A stretch of DNA of 64,000 nt from contig NZ_AULP01000001.1 of the NCBI RefSeq assembly GCF_000422345.1, positions 372,001-436,000 of the forward strand, in the 5' to 3' direction. How positions within the stretch are numbered: position 1 is the first letter of the stretch; every line of letters begins with the position of its first letter. The notes beneath the pieces were generated by a model. The model saw nothing but the letters and a program-made list of their open reading frames with translations. It was not told the DNA's origin and did no database searches. Shown here one piece after another: positions 50,989 to 61,699 of the stretch. This stretch comes from Neomelitea salexigens DSM 19753 (GTDB lineage: Bacteria; Pseudomonadota; Gammaproteobacteria; Pseudomonadales; Spongiibacteraceae). A program made the position numbers and the translations under genes.

Positions 50989-52091
50989 GCCGGAGCCAAC
51001 ACCTCTTTCAGGGCACTAATAAAGCGCTGATTTTCTTGCTCTAGGCCGATCGACACCCGCAAGTGCCTCGGCATACCGTAAACACCAATCGGACGCACAA
51101 TCACGCCCTTCTCAAGCAAGGCTTGGTAGTACGACATCGCATCGCTAGGCATTTCCACAGTAATGAAATTACCCACCGAGGGGATATAAGGCAGGCTGAG
51201 CTCATCAAAAGCAGCGGCAAGCTGCTCACGTCCCGCAGAGTTTACCTCGCGACTTTGCTGCAGATACTCGTGATCGCGGTAGGCAGCGGCCGCCGCTGCC
51301 ATTGCCGGCACACTAACATTGAAGGGGGCGCGCACACGGTTCAGCAAATCGGCAATATCGGGGTGACTAATCGCATAACCTACCCGCAATCCGGCCAGCC
51401 CATAGGCCTTTGAAAACGTCCGCGTGACAACCAAATTTGGGTAGTCTGCCAGCATCGCAATGCTGTCTGGGTACGCCGCCTCGTCCACGTATTCGCAATA
51501 GGCTTCATCCAACACCACCACAACGTTCTCGGGCACCACTGCCATAAACCCGCGCAGGGCTTGCTCATCGAGCCAAGTGCCGGTTGGGTTATTCGGATTG
51601 GCGATAAAAACCAGCCGCGTCGTGTCATCGATCAACGCCGCCATCGCGTCAAGATCGTGCCCCCAGTCTTTGGCGGGCGCAACTCGCGCTTGGGCGCCAG
51701 CCGCCTGCACCGCAATGGGGTACACAATGAAGGCATATTGCGAAAACACGGCGCTGCTTTCGGCATCCAAAAACACCCTGCCGAGCAGATCCAGTACGTC
51801 ATTTGATCCGTTACCCAGGGTCAGCTGGGCAGACTCAACACCCAGGGACTCCGCCAGCAGTGACTTTAAGGCAAAACCGCCGGCATCCGGATAAAGGTGG
51901 AGCTGTGCTGCCGCCGTGGCATAGGCAGACAACGCCGAGCTAGGCGCACCGAGCGGATTTTCGTTGCTGGCCAACTTAACGACGTTGCTCAGACCGAGCT
52001 CTCGCTCCAATTCTTCTATCGGCTTGCCAGGCTGATAGGGCTGTAAACCCTGAATACCTTCGTTGGCCTGGGCAATGAAATCGCACGCCAT
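50985..52091 (-). CDS. hisC: Histidinol-phosphate/aromatic aminotransferase
   Basis: PLP-dependent class I/II aminotransferase of 368 residues. The PLP lysine is in TRTFSKAYGLAGLRVGY near 220, and LASNENPLGAPSSAL is the substrate loop near 38-52. Lying between pheA and tyrA, it probably also transaminates phenylpyruvate or prephenate, like the Pseudomonas HisC2 at the same place, apart from histidine synthesis. ATG 52091 has AGAGG eight bases upstream; the open frame extends 20 codons into pheA, but without homology. Confidence 0.93.
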   Translation of the reverse strand: MACDFIAQANEGIQGLQPYQPGKPIEELERELGLSNVVKLASNENPLGAPSSALSAYATAAAQLHLYPDAGGFALKSLLAESLGVESAQLTLGNGSNDVLDLLGRVFLDAESSAVFSQYAFIVYPIAVQAAGAQARVAPAKDWGHDLDAMAALIDDTTRLVFIANPNNPTGTWLDEQALRGFMAVVPENVVVVLDEAYCEYVDEAAYPDSIAMLADYPNLVVTRTFSKAYGLAGLRVGYAISHPDIADLLNRVRAPFNVSVPAMAAAAAAYRDHEYLQQSREVNSAGREQLAAAFDELSLPYIPSVGNFITVEMPSDAMSYYQALLEKGVIVRPIGVYGMPRHLRVSIGLEQENQRFISALKEVLAPA

Positions 52092-52122
52092 GCTAGTGCC
52101 TCTGTAAATTGAGTGCCAAGGC

Positions 52123-53268
52123 TTACAAAGCTGCCTTGGGGTATGAGCCAAGAATTTTACACATCACCGTTTGCTGAGCGATGGTATCGAGAATATCGGC
52201 CACTTGCGGGTCATTCTGATGGCCTTCAAACTCGATAAAAAAGACGTAAGTCCAGGTCTCCGTCCTCGATGGGCGGGTGTCGATGCGGGTCAGCATGACA
52301 TTACCCTGCTCGAAGGGTTCGAGCAGCTTGAACAGGGCGCCGGGGCGGTTGTGCGCAGACACAACAATCGACGTTTTATCCTGGCCGCTGGCAGACACAT
52401 CTTCCTTGCCAATCACCAAGAACCGCGTGGTGTTGTCAGGCTGATCCTCGATATTCACCGCCAGCTTGCTCAGGCCGTATTGTTGCGCCGCCAAATCGCC
52501 AGCTATGGCTGCAATGCCCTTTTGCTCCGCAGCCATTCTTGCGGCTTCGCCATTGCTGCTGACCGCGACCCGTTCCACATTCGGGAAATTTGCATCCAGC
52601 CAGCGACGGCTTTGTGCCAATGCCTGTTGGTGAGCACAAATTCGCGTAATCGCTTGTTCGCTGCCATCTTCACCGACCAGCAAATTGAGCCGAACCCGGA
52701 GTTCCACTTCACCACAAATCTTCAATGGCGAATTCATAAAGGCATCGAGCGTATGAGACACCATACCCTCAGTCGAGTTTTCCACAGGGACAACACCGTA
52801 GTGGCACTGGCCGGATTCCACCTGTGAAAACACACCATCAATGGTCGACTGGGGAACACTAATTACCGCATGGCCGAAGTGCTTGAGCGCTGCCGCTTGG
52901 GTAAACGTCCCCTCCGGCCCCAGATAGGCCACTTCCATGGGTTTTTCTAAGGCCAAACAGGCCGACATAATCTCCCGAAAGATATAGGCAACGGTGTCGT
53001 CTGCCAGCGGCCCCTGGTTTGCTTCTTTAACCCGCGCTAACACCTGCGCCTCGCGCTCGGGCCGATAAAACAGTAGCTGTTGGGCACTGCTGCTGCCCTT
53101 GTCTGATTCAAATTGCTGCGCCGCCTCAAACTCACGCTGCTTTACTTCAGCGACTTGCTGCGCGCAACGCGCTCGTCGATTGAGTAAAGCGTGAATTTGA
53201 CTGTCGATGCTGTCGATATCTTGACGCAATGAATTCAGGTCAACCGGCTTATCTTCGGGCGTAGTCAT
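52123..53268 (-). CDS. pheA: Bifunctional chorismate mutase/prephenate dehydratase
   Basis: Makes phenylpyruvate from chorismate. The 381 residues contain an AroQ chorismate mutase domain (about 8-100, LRQDIDSIDSQIHALLNRRARCA), a prephenate dehydratase domain (about 110-285) with YLGPEGTFTQAAALKHFG and VVPVENSTEGMV, and a C-terminal ACT domain with GALFKLLEPFEQGNVMLTRIDTRPS, split here as GALFKLLEPF and LTRIDTRPS, which gives phenylalanine feedback in relatives. The mutase carries an insertion around SDKGSSSAQQ near 55-65 that is not usual in the short helical domain. It is four bases after serC. Confidence 0.95.
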   Translation of the reverse strand: MTTPEDKPVDLNSLRQDIDSIDSQIHALLNRRARCAQQVAEVKQREFEAAQQFESDKGSSSAQQLLFYRPEREAQVLARVKEANQGPLADDTVAYIFREIMSACLALEKPMEVAYLGPEGTFTQAAALKHFGHAVISVPQSTIDGVFSQVESGQCHYGVVPVENSTEGMVSHTLDAFMNSPLKICGEVELRVRLNLLVGEDGSEQAITRICAHQQALAQSRRWLDANFPNVERVAVSSNGEAARMAAEQKGIAAIAGDLAAQQYGLSKLAVNIEDQPDNTTRFLVIGKEDVSASGQDKTSIVVSAHNRPGALFKLLEPFEQGNVMLTRIDTRPSRTETWTYVFFIEFEGHQNDPQVADILDTIAQQTVMCKILGSYPKAAL

Positions 53269-53272
53269 GACC

Positions 53273-54352
53273 TTAGCCGTTCTCTCTGGCGAAATCTTTC
53301 ATGTAATCGATCAATGCATCAACAGCGGCCTCGGGCACTGCATTGTAGATGCTCGCGCGCATACCACCGACCGAACGGTGGCCCTTCAAGTTCAGCAAGC
53401 CAGCGTCATCTGCACCGGCCAAAAACGCTTTGTCGAGGCTACTGTCCGCCAACACAAAAGGCACGTTCATCAACGAGCGACTCGCCACCTCAACGGGATT
53501 GCTGTAGAAGCCACTGCCATCGATATAGCCATAGAGTTTTTCGGCCTTGCGACGATTCACCACTTCCATTGCTTCCAAACCACCCTGTGCCTTCAGCCAT
53601 TTAAAGACCAGGCCCGACAAGTACCACGCCAGCGTAGGCGGCGTGTTGTACATGGAGTCGTTATCGGCTGCGGTTTGGTAATCCAGCATGGTTGGCGTAA
53701 TTGCACGTGACTTACCGAGTAAATCTTTGCGCACAATCACAATGGTCAACCCTGCAGGGCCGATGTTCTTCTGCGCGCCGGCATAGATAACACCGAACTG
53801 ATTCACATCTATGGGGCGAGACAGGATCGTCGATGACATATCCGCAACAAGCGGCGCTTGCACGTCAGGCGTCCAGAAGAACTCGACACCACCAATGGTT
53901 TCGTTCGGGGTGTAATGCAGGTATGCCGCATTGTCGCTAAGCTGCCAACTGTCGAAAGCAGGAATGCTGGCAAAATTATCAGCCTCTGAGCTGGCAACAA
54001 CATTGACGTTGGCATAACGCTTGGCTTCTTTAATCGCTTTTTTCGACCACTGCCCAGTGTTCACATAGTCAACCGTGGCACCCTCTTCGCACAGGTTCAG
54101 CGGCACGGCTGAAAACTGTGAGCTGGCGCCACCTTGCAGGAATAACACCGCATAGTCGTCGCCGATCCCCATCAGTTCACGCAAATCTGCTTCTGCTTCA
54201 CTGGCAATGGATACCATTTCTTCTGAGCGGTGACTCATTTCCATTACCGATAAGCCGCGGCCTCTCCAGTCCAGCAATTCATCCTTCGCCTGGCTCAACA
54301 CCGCCTCAGGGATTGCCGCAGGTCCTGCGCAAAAATTATAAACACGCGCCAT
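53273..54352 (-). CDS. serC: Phosphoserine aminotransferase
   Basis: Converts 3-phosphohydroxypyruvate to phosphoserine (also needed for pyridoxal phosphate). The 359 residues begin MARVYNFCAGPAAIPEAVL. They have FLQGGASSQFSAVPLNL near 71-87, YAGAQKNIGPAGLTIVIV with the PLP lysine near 193, and SVGGMRASIYNA near the C terminus. It stands between gyrA and pheA, the Pseudomonas order, joining serine and aromatic synthesis in one transcript. Confidence 0.97.
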   Translation of the reverse strand: MARVYNFCAGPAAIPEAVLSQAKDELLDWRGRGLSVMEMSHRSEEMVSIASEAEADLRELMGIGDDYAVLFLQGGASSQFSAVPLNLCEEGATVDYVNTGQWSKKAIKEAKRYANVNVVASSEADNFASIPAFDSWQLSDNAAYLHYTPNETIGGVEFFWTPDVQAPLVADMSSTILSRPIDVNQFGVIYAGAQKNIGPAGLTIVIVRKDLLGKSRAITPTMLDYQTAADNDSMYNTPPTLAWYLSGLVFKWLKAQGGLEAMEVVNRRKAEKLYGYIDGSGFYSNPVEVASRSLMNVPFVLADSSLDKAFLAGADDAGLLNLKGHRSVGGMRASIYNAVPEAAVDALIDYMKDFARENG

Positions 54353-54396
54353 TGTTTACTTCGCTCCAACCATGTTTAAAAAATGTGTAATCCGCC

Positions 54397-57027
54397 TTAT
54401 TCGGCAGCCGGACTGTTGTTGTCTGCGTCATCAGCAGCAGGGGCTTCGCCAGCGGGCGCCTCAGCACTGAGCTCAACATCGTCAACCACATCGTCGACGT
54501 CTTGCTCTGCAACACGCTGTACGCCGACTAAATGCTCGTCGTCACGCAAACGAATCACCTTCACGCCCTGAGTATTACGGCTGAGCAAGGAGATCTCATC
54601 GGTGCGGGTACGCACCAAGGTTCCTTGGTCGGTGATCAGCATCAGGTCATCACCATCAAATACCTGTACGGCGCCAACCAATGCTCCGTTACGGTCGCTC
54701 ATCGTCATGGCGATAACGCCGCGATTTCCTCGGCCTTTACAGGGGAAATCTTCTACATCGGTTCGCTTACCGTAACCATTTTCTGACACCGTCAGCACCC
54801 GTCCACCAGCTTTGGGGATGATCATCGCAATAACCTGCTGATCCTCGTCCATGCGCACACCGCGCACGCCACGCGCAGTACGACCCATGGCCCGCACATC
54901 GCCCTCGGCAAAGCGCGCCGCTTTACCGCCGCTGGTCAGCAGCATGACATCGTTGCTGCCGTCGGTGATCTCGGTACCGATCAGTACATCCCCTTCATCC
55001 AGCGCTAGCGCGATCAAGCCGACGCTACGCGGGCGGGAGAAAGCTTCGAGGGGCGTTTTCTTGACGGTGCCATTGGCGGTCGCCATGAAGATAAAGTAGC
55101 CCTCGGTATACTCGTGAACCGGGAGGATAGAGGTTATGCGCTCATCCTCACCCAGTGGTAACAGGTTGACCATCGGGCGTCCGCGAGAATTGCGGCCAGC
55201 GACCGGGATTTGGTAGACCTTCAACCAATACACTTTGCCGATATTACTGAAGCACAATATAGTATCGTGGGTATTGGCCACCAACAGATGCTCGACAAAG
55301 TCTTCTTCTTTTACCGCCGTCGCCGATTTCCCCATTCCGCCGCGACGCTGTGCCGCGTAGGCATCAAGCGGCTGTGACTTGGCGTAACCACCGTGGGAGA
55401 TAGTCACCACGCGCTCTTCTTCAGGGATCAAATCTTCGTGGGTTAAATCGAGCTGAGACGCAACAATTTCGGTCCGGCGCTCGTCGCCAAAATCCGCAAC
55501 GACTTGCTCTAACTCGCCGCGAATAACGTTCAGCAGCACCTGTGGATCGGCCAAAATACTGAGATATTCGGCAATTTCCGCAAGCTTTTCCTGGTATTCG
55601 GCCAACAGTTTTTCATGCTCAAGCCCGGTCAGCTTTTGCAGGCGCAGCTCAAGGATGGCTTGAACCTGCGCTGGTGACAGCCAATAGTTGCCATCGCGAA
55701 CGCCGTACTGCTCTTCCAGCTCATCTGGACGGCAAGCATCTTCACCGGCTCGCTCGAGCATGGCACTTACTTCACCGAGTGCCCAACCGCGGGAGATCAG
55801 ATTTTCTTTGGCTTCTTGCGTCGTCGCCGACGCTTTGATCGTGGCAATCACCTCATCGATATTAGAGATCGCTACCGCAAGGCCTTCCAACACATGACCG
55901 CGCTCACGCGCTTTGCGCAGCAAGTACACGGTGCGCCGTGTTACCACCTCACGGCGGTGGCGAACAAAGTACTCGAGCAGCTCCTTGAGGTTGAGAATGC
56001 GCGGCTGATTGTCCACCAAAGCGACAATATTGATGCCAAAAACATTCTGCAGCTGCGTTTGCGCGTACAGATTGTTCAGTACCACCTCGCCGCTTTCGCC
56101 GCGCTTCATTTCAATCACAACGCGCAGGCCGTCTTTGTCAGACTCGTCGCGCAGCTCGGCGATACCCTCAATTTTTTTGTCTTTTACCAGCTCGGCAATT
56201 TTCTCGATCAAGCGCGCCTTGTTGACTTGGTAAGGCAGCTCGGTAATGACGATGGTGTCTTTGTTGGTTTTTTCATTGCTGATCACTTCAGCACGAGAGC
56301 GCACATAAATCCGCCCGCGACCGGTTCGGTAGGCGTCTACAATACCGGCTCGACCGTTGATGATCGCCGCTGTTGGGAAGTCCGGCCCCGGAATATGCTC
56401 CATCAACTCATCAATCGAGATGTCGGGGTTGTCCAGCAGCGCCAAACAGCCGTTAACCACTTCGGTCAGATTGTGGGGCGGGATATTCGTCGCCATACCA
56501 ACGGCGATACCCGAGGAACCATTGACCAACAGGCTGGGAATTTTTGTGGGCAATACGGCAGGGATTTGTTCGGTGCCGTCGTAGTTAGGTACCCAGTCGA
56601 CGGTCTCTTTATCGAGGTCTGCAAGCATCTCGTGAGAGATTTTCTGCATGCGAATCTCGGTGTAACGCATCGCCGCCGCGTTATCGCCGTCAATGGAGCC
56701 GAAGTTACCCTGACCATCTACCAACATGTACCGCATGGAAAATGGCTGTGCCATGCGGACTATCGTGTCGTAGACCGCTGAATCGCCATGGGGGTGATAC
56801 TTACCAATCACATCACCAACGACACGAGCAGATTTCTTATACGCTTTGTTCCAGTCGTTGTTGAGTTCGCTCATCGCGAACAGCACCCGGCGGTGCACCG
56901 GCTTGAGCCCGTCGCGCACATCGGGCAGTGCTCGCCCAACAATTACGCTCATTGCATAGTCGAGGTAGGACTGTTTCAGCTCATCCTCGATGTTTACCGG
57001 CAGAATTTCATTTGCATTGTCAGCCAT
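54397..57027 (-). CDS. gyrA: DNA gyrase subunit A
   Basis: Breaks and rejoins DNA to introduce negative supercoils, with GyrB. The 876 residues have the winged-helix/tower domain with catalytic Tyr122 (MRYTEIRM). The quinolone region [13 protein letters not shown] has Ser83 and Asp87, the sensitive residues. The GyrA box QRRGGMG starts the beta-pinwheel C-terminal domain, and the protein ends in an acidic, alanine-rich tail. ATG 57027 is chosen over an ATG three codons upstream because homologues start MADN or similar. It is first in the serC-pheA series but probably also has its own promoter in the 242-base gap shared with the deaminase gene. Confidence 0.97.
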   Translation of the reverse strand: MADNANEILPVNIEDELKQSYLDYAMSVIVGRALPDVRDGLKPVHRRVLFAMSELNNDWNKAYKKSARVVGDVIGKYHPHGDSAVYDTIVRMAQPFSMRYMLVDGQGNFGSIDGDNAAAMRYTEIRMQKISHEMLADLDKETVDWVPNYDGTEQIPAVLPTKIPSLLVNGSSGIAVGMATNIPPHNLTEVVNGCLALLDNPDISIDELMEHIPGPDFPTAAIINGRAGIVDAYRTGRGRIYVRSRAEVISNEKTNKDTIVITELPYQVNKARLIEKIAELVKDKKIEGIAELRDESDKDGLRVVIEMKRGESGEVVLNNLYAQTQLQNVFGINIVALVDNQPRILNLKELLEYFVRHRREVVTRRTVYLLRKARERGHVLEGLAVAISNIDEVIATIKASATTQEAKENLISRGWALGEVSAMLERAGEDACRPDELEEQYGVRDGNYWLSPAQVQAILELRLQKLTGLEHEKLLAEYQEKLAEIAEYLSILADPQVLLNVIRGELEQVVADFGDERRTEIVASQLDLTHEDLIPEEERVVTISHGGYAKSQPLDAYAAQRRGGMGKSATAVKEEDFVEHLLVANTHDTILCFSNIGKVYWLKVYQIPVAGRNSRGRPMVNLLPLGEDERITSILPVHEYTEGYFIFMATANGTVKKTPLEAFSRPRSVGLIALALDEGDVLIGTEITDGSNDVMLLTSGGKAARFAEGDVRAMGRTARGVRGVRMDEDQQVIAMIIPKAGGRVLTVSENGYGKRTDVEDFPCKGRGNRGVIAMTMSDRNGALVGAVQVFDGDDLMLITDQGTLVRTRTDEISLLSRNTQGVKVIRLRDDEHLVGVQRVAEQDVDDVVDDVELSAEAPAGEAPAADDADNNSPAAE

Positions 57028-57269
57028 GAATAGCAAGCATCCTTATTGTCAGCGACCGTTGAGCGGCAGTAGCGCCGCCCAATGCGCGTTTTTACTGCCC
57101 TGCCGCCCAACCAATCTGGCGGTGGCCAAGCGGAAAACAAAGCGAGAATATTAGCATATTCCAAGTGTGCATAGACAGCGTATAAAGGCCGAATATCAGC
57201 GCCTTATCGTCACAACTGCACACAGGAACAGGTATACTTGCCGCTTTCACGCTAGGAATGTCGTACACC

Positions 57270-58598
57270 ATGAGCCGTGCTGCCCTCAACCGCATTGACA
57301 CCCTGATCTCCGCTCGCTGGCTATTACCCATGAGCGAAGGCTGCCCCCTGCTTGAAAACCACGCACTGGCCATTACCGACGGCTGCATCAGCGGTATTAT
57401 CCCAGAGACCGAGGCCCGCGGCCTTTCCGCACATGAACACATTACGCTCGGCGACCAGCTGCTCATGCCTGGCCTCATTAATGCCCATGGTCACACCGCC
57501 ATGAGCCTGTTTCGCGGCATGGCGGATGACCAGCCCCTTCAACAGTGGCTCAACGAGCATATATGGCCGGCCGAGGGCCAATGGGTGGGCGAGGAATTTG
57601 TGCGTGATGGGACGGCACTGGCAATTGCCGAGATGCTACGCGGCGGAACCACCACCTTTAGCGACATGTACTTTTTCCCTGAAGCCGCGGCCGAGGTCGC
57701 GCGGCGCGCCGGAATACGGGCGCAACTGTGTTTTCCCATCTTCGACTTTCCAAGCGCATGGGGTAGCGGCCCCGACGAGTATTTTCGCAAAGGCTTAGCT
57801 CTGCGCGACGACTACAAGCACAGCGACTTGATCAACATTGCCTTTGGCCCGCACGCCCCCTACACCGTCGGGGATGAGGCGATGAGCAAGGTGGTAATGT
57901 TTGCCGAAGAACTCGACTGCGCCATACAGATCCACCTCCATGAAACACAACACGAGGTTGACGACGCGCTCAAACAAACCGGCCTACGACCTATCGAAAG
58001 GCTGGCCAAATTGGGGCTACTGGGGCCGCGCAGCCAGTGTGTGCACCTCGCCTGCCTCAACGATGACGATATCGCCCTGCTGGCCGAGCACCGCAGCCAC
58101 GCGATTCATTGCCCCGAATCCAACCTAAAGCTAGCCAGTGGCTTTTCGCCGGTGGAAAAAATGCGCAATGCGGGTATTAATGTTGCCCTGGGCACCGATG
58201 GCGCGGCCAGCAACAATGACCTGGATATGTTCGGCGAATTGCGCACCGCCGCCCTGCTTGGCAAAGCGGTCGCCGCGGATGCCGCTGCAGTGCCGGACCA
58301 CTACGCGCTGCAAATGGCCACTTTTAATGGCGCCCGCGCACTGGGCATCGACCACATTACCGGCAGCCTGGAGCTCGGCAAACACGCCGATGTGATCGCA
58401 ATCGACCTGACCGACCTGCCACAACAACCCATTTACACACCGGTTTCACAACTGGTGTACACCAATATTAGCCATTGCGTGCGCCACAGCTGGATCAAAG
58501 GCCGACGTATGCTGGATAATGGCGAACTAACCACGCTGGACAGCCGCGAAGTTATCGAAAAAGCGCAGTACTGGCGGCAAAAAATCAGTGGAGAGTAG
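57270..58598 (+). CDS. mtaD: 5-methylthioadenosine/S-adenosylhomocysteine deaminase
   Basis: Amidohydrolase of 442 residues of the TRZ/ATZ branch. Zinc ligands are visible: [16 protein letters not shown] near 71-86 (HxH), FGPHAPYTV (His), HLHETQHEV (His and Glu) and [14 protein letters not shown] near 310 (Asp). These are the pattern of MTA/SAH deaminases that make the inosyl forms. Start: ATG 57270 or ATG 57258; an AGGA directly before the latter and 12 bases before the former favours the former only by alignment. It is followed by ubiG one base on, so it may clear the SAH released by that methyltransferase. Confidence 0.9.
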   Translation: MSRAALNRIDTLISARWLLPMSEGCPLLENHALAITDGCISGIIPETEARGLSAHEHITLGDQLLMPGLINAHGHTAMSLFRGMADDQPLQQWLNEHIWPAEGQWVGEEFVRDGTALAIAEMLRGGTTTFSDMYFFPEAAAEVARRAGIRAQLCFPIFDFPSAWGSGPDEYFRKGLALRDDYKHSDLINIAFGPHAPYTVGDEAMSKVVMFAEELDCAIQIHLHETQHEVDDALKQTGLRPIERLAKLGLLGPRSQCVHLACLNDDDIALLAEHRSHAIHCPESNLKLASGFSPVEKMRNAGINVALGTDGAASNNDLDMFGELRTAALLGKAVAADAAAVPDHYALQMATFNGARALGIDHITGSLELGKHADVIAIDLTDLPQQPIYTPVSQLVYTNISHCVRHSWIKGRRMLDNGELTTLDSREVIEKAQYWRQKISGE

Positions 58599-58599
58599 C

Positions 58600-59325
58600 A
58601 TGCAAGCATCATCACAACACAGCAATGTCGATCCATCAGAAATCGCCAAGTTCGAGGAGCTGGCGCATCGCTGGTGGGACCGCAACAGCGAGTTTAAGCC
58701 ACTGCACGACATCAACCCGCTGCGGGTAAACTACATTGATGAACGCTCGCCGCTCGCGGAGCAGCGCGTGATAGACATCGGCTGCGGCGGCGGCATACTC
58801 TCGGAGTCAATGGCCTTGCGTGGCGCCAAAGTCACCGGTATCGACATGGGTGAGGCGCCGCTGAGCGTTGCACGCCTACATCAACTGGAGTCGGGCGCCA
58901 AGGTTGAGTACTTCCAGGCCACTGCAGAGGAAATCGCCGAAGACCAGGCTGGCCACTACGACATCGTCACTTGCCTGGAAATGCTTGAACACGTGCCGAA
59001 CCCGGCATCCGTCATCCGCGCCTGCGCCAAATTGTGTAAGCCAGGCGGCAACCTCTATTTTTCGACTATTAACCGCAACCCCAAAGCTTTTGCGCTAAGC
59101 ATTGTCGGCGCTGAGTATATTCTCGGGCTGCTCCCCAAGGGCACCCATGAATACAGCAAGTTCATTCGCCCCTCTGAACTGGCCGACTGGCTGAGAGAAA
59201 GTGATCTTCAGCTACAGCACATGACCGGGCTGACCTACAACCCACTGTTCAAGCGCTATCGCCTGAATGAAAACGATGTCGATGTGAACTATATGGTTCA
59301 CGTTAAGAAGCCGCTGCAATGCTAA
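58600..59325 (+). CDS. ubiG: Ubiquinone O-methyltransferase
   Basis: SAM-dependent enzyme that carries out both O-methylations in ubiquinone synthesis. The 241 residues have motif [17 protein letters not shown] near 58-73, the N-terminal [24 protein letters not shown] signature split as [15 protein letters not shown] and INPLR, and [11 protein letters not shown] near the end. GGAG lies eight bases before ATG 58600. It overlaps mupP by seven bases. The order ubiG-mupP-yciK is that of Pseudomonas. Confidence 0.96.
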   Translation: MQASSQHSNVDPSEIAKFEELAHRWWDRNSEFKPLHDINPLRVNYIDERSPLAEQRVIDIGCGGGILSESMALRGAKVTGIDMGEAPLSVARLHQLESGAKVEYFQATAEEIAEDQAGHYDIVTCLEMLEHVPNPASVIRACAKLCKPGGNLYFSTINRNPKAFALSIVGAEYILGLLPKGTHEYSKFIRPSELADWLRESDLQLQHMTGLTYNPLFKRYRLNENDVDVNYMVHVKKPLQC

Positions 59326-59981
59326 AAGCCGTTTTATTTGACCTTGATGGCACCCTGCTCGACACCGCGGCCGATTTTACCCGCGTTCTCAACGGCCTGT
59401 TAGCCGAGCATCAGCGACCGTTGCAAGACTACAATTCAGTTCGGTGCTGCGTCTCTGAAGGCGCGCGCGCGGTGGTACGACTGGGCTTCGGGCTCGAGCC
59501 AGAAGACCCGGCCTTTGCACCACTTCTGAACGCTTTTTTAGACCGCTATGAGGCTTCGCTGTCAGAGGAAACCAGCCTTTTTCCCGGCATGGAGGGCCAG
59601 CTCCAAAAATTGGAAAGCCGCGGTATCGCCTGGGGCATTGTTACCAACAAGCCCGCGCGCTTTACCACGCCGCTACTGAAACAGCTGGCCTTGACCAGTC
59701 GCTGCGCGACCGCAGTGTGCCCGGACGATGTGAGCAACCGCAAACCTCATCCAGAGCCGATGTACCTGGCCTGTAAGCACCTCGGTATTCGCCCCTCAGA
59801 AGCCATCTATGTCGGCGACCACCGCCGCGATATTGATGCGGGACGCAATGCCGGCATGAAAACGATCGCCTGTCGCTATGGCTATGTCCCTTTGGGAGAG
59901 GATATTGGCGACTGGAAGGCCGATATTATTATCGACCACGCCCAACAACTTGATGACGCCCTTCAGCAACTGCAAGCCTAA
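59319..59981 (+). CDS. mupP: HAD phosphatase, N-acetylmuramic acid 6-phosphate phosphatase
   Basis: HAD-superfamily phosphatase of 220 residues. Motif I is [14 protein letters not shown] near 7-20, motif [11 protein letters not shown] near 109, motif [12 protein letters not shown], and motif [18 protein letters not shown] near 165-180. By sequence alone it would be called phosphoglycolate phosphatase. Its place between ubiG and yciK is that of Pseudomonas MupP, which dephosphorylates MurNAc-6-phosphate in cell-wall recycling to UDP-MurNAc; I assign the symbol by this synteny. Its start overlaps the ubiG stop. Confidence 0.85.
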   Translation: MLKAVLFDLDGTLLDTAADFTRVLNGLLAEHQRPLQDYNSVRCCVSEGARAVVRLGFGLEPEDPAFAPLLNAFLDRYEASLSEETSLFPGMEGQLQKLESRGIAWGIVTNKPARFTTPLLKQLALTSRCATAVCPDDVSNRKPHPEPMYLACKHLGIRPSEAIYVGDHRRDIDAGRNAGMKTIACRYGYVPLGEDIGDWKADIIIDHAQQLDDALQQLQA

Positions 59982-59992
59982 GAGGACAATCC

Positions 59993-60757
59993 GTGCCACA
60001 ACGCCTACCTGTAAATTTCACTGCCGATGCAGAGTGTTTGAAAGATAAAGTTATTTTGGTCACAGGTGCCGGCGACGGCATCGGGCGCGCGGCAGCACTG
60101 AGTTTTGCAAAGCACGGTGCCACTGTCATATTGCTTGGCAGAACCATAGAAAAACTCGAAGCGGTGTACGACGAAATCGAAGCCATGTCAGCGCCACAAG
60201 CCGCCATTTACCCCATGCACCTGCGTGGCGCCGCCGCACACGACTACCAGGAATTGGCCGACACCATAGAGCGGGAATTCGGCCGCCTGGACGGCCTGCT
60301 TCACAATGCCAGCATTCTCGGCCAGCGGCGCTCACTTGCCCAAACCACACTGGACAGCTGGGAAGAAGTTATGCAGGTCAATGTGAACGCGCAGTTTATG
60401 ATGACGCAAGCCTTGCTACCCGTACTCGCAGCATCGAAAAATGGCTCGCTGGTGTTTACCTCATCAAGTGTCGGCCGCAAAGGGCGCGCTTTCTGGGGCG
60501 CTTACTCGGTTTCAAAATTTGCCACCGAAGCGATGATGCAGATTCTTGCCGACGAAGAATACGACTTAAATGGCACGCGGGTGAATAGTATTAACCCAGG
60601 GGCCACGAACACTGAAATGCGCCGCAGCGCCTACCCCGGTGAGAACCCGACCGACAACCCCTCCCCCGAGGCCATTATGCCGCTCTATCTCTATTTGATG
60701 AGCGACGACAGCCGCGAGGTGAACGGGCAACAATTCGACGCCCAGCCAAAAGACTAG
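59993..60757 (+). CDS. yciK: YciK-family short-chain dehydrogenase
   Basis: NAD(P)-dependent oxidoreductase of 254 residues. The cofactor motif is VTGAGDGIGRAAAL near 23-36, and the catalytic Ser-Tyr-Lys are in FTSSSVGRKGRAFWGAYSVSKF, written as FTSSSVG and AYSVSKF near 150-170. LHNASILG is the NAG-equivalent motif. The substrate of YciK is not known. The start is GTG 59993, with AGAGGA six bases before it and no nearby ATG. It is the last gene of the unit, 12 bases from the convergent HDOD gene. Confidence 0.93.
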   Translation: MPQRLPVNFTADAECLKDKVILVTGAGDGIGRAAALSFAKHGATVILLGRTIEKLEAVYDEIEAMSAPQAAIYPMHLRGAAAHDYQELADTIEREFGRLDGLLHNASILGQRRSLAQTTLDSWEEVMQVNVNAQFMMTQALLPVLAASKNGSLVFTSSSVGRKGRAFWGAYSVSKFATEAMMQILADEEYDLNGTRVNSINPGATNTEMRRSAYPGENPTDNPSPEAIMPLYLYLMSDDSREVNGQQFDAQPKD

Positions 60758-60769
60758 GCCAAGGCAGCA

Positions 60770-61615
60770 TTACGCCCGAAGCAGGTCCTGCATTTGCTCG
60801 ATCTGCTGTTGGTAGCTCTCGTCCATTTCACCGGGATTGACCGGCAGCCCCAAGCGCTCAAAGGCGGCGACGCCCGCCCATTCAACTTGACCAAAGGGGT
60901 GCTCTGTACCGGCGTAGGTGTGCAAATTGGCAACCGTGACGAGGTCAGCGTAGTCGGGCCGTTCCAAGTGGCGACTGAAATCCAGATGCGCCTCGGGGAC
61001 AATCACCAACTCTTCAGGAAAGCCCCACGACTCAAGAATGACCCGCCCCAATTCCGGTGTCAGCGCAATCAACACCTGGTCGAGCAACTGCGGATGGTCG
61101 CGAATCACCCCCCGGCCCACGGCGTAGGAAAGAATAGGTAATGCACCAATCTGGTGGATCACACCGGCAAGCGTGGCGAGTTCCGGTTTCAAGTGACGCT
61201 GTGTTTTCGCTAGGGTATGACATATCGCGGCAACATCTGCGCTATGCACCCACACTGCCCGCATCCGCTTGTTCAATGCATCTTTGTTCGACAGGAAGAT
61301 TTGCTGCATCGCCAGGGTCGTAACCATGGTCGAGGTATAGGCCAGACCGATTCGCGAAATCGCACCTTTCACATCGTAGGTGGGTTCCAGGCCTCTGAGT
61401 AGTGAGCTATTCGCCACCCGAATAAGGCGAGCGGCGATGGAGCTATCATGCTCGATGATCGCCGCCAAGACCGGAATCTCAACGTCTGGGTCACTGGCTG
61501 CTTCACGAATTTCCAGAGCGACCTCTGGAAGCGTAGGCAGGCTTACCGCATCGTCTTCGATGGCGCGAAGCAGATCTGCGCGAATTTGTTCGATAAATTG
61601 TCCGCTAGTGCTCAA
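60770..61615 (-). CDS. HDOD-domain protein
   Basis: Single-domain HDOD signalling protein of 281 residues. The HDOD fold (about 15-215) has LPTLPEVALEIREAASDPDVEI, split as LPTLPEVALEI and ASDPDVEI, near the N terminus, then DSSIAARLIRVANSS and AVWVHSADVAAICHTLAK. HD-type metal residues are absent, as in the family. Related proteins act in adhesion, biofilm or c-di-GMP-associated signalling, but no direct role can be set here. The start is TTG 61615: GGAG lies eight bases before it, and the ORF upstream has no ATG with a better site. Confidence 0.85.
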   Translation of the reverse strand: MSTSGQFIEQIRADLLRAIEDDAVSLPTLPEVALEIREAASDPDVEIPVLAAIIEHDSSIAARLIRVANSSLLRGLEPTYDVKGAISRIGLAYTSTMVTTLAMQQIFLSNKDALNKRMRAVWVHSADVAAICHTLAKTQRHLKPELATLAGVIHQIGALPILSYAVGRGVIRDHPQLLDQVLIALTPELGRVILESWGFPEELVIVPEAHLDFSRHLERPDYADLVTVANLHTYAGTEHPFGQVEWAGVAAFERLGLPVNPGEMDESYQQQIEQMQDLLRA

Positions 61616-61699
61616 GCGACAAACTCCTGTAGACCGATTTTTTCGCCTCAAGCCTAGCAGAATCTGTGTTGAGCACTATCGGCATAAACCGAGACGAAT

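Noticed and set aside
55816-56781. 321-codon open frame opposite gyrA
   Set aside because: Antisense shadow of a certain gene; no motif.
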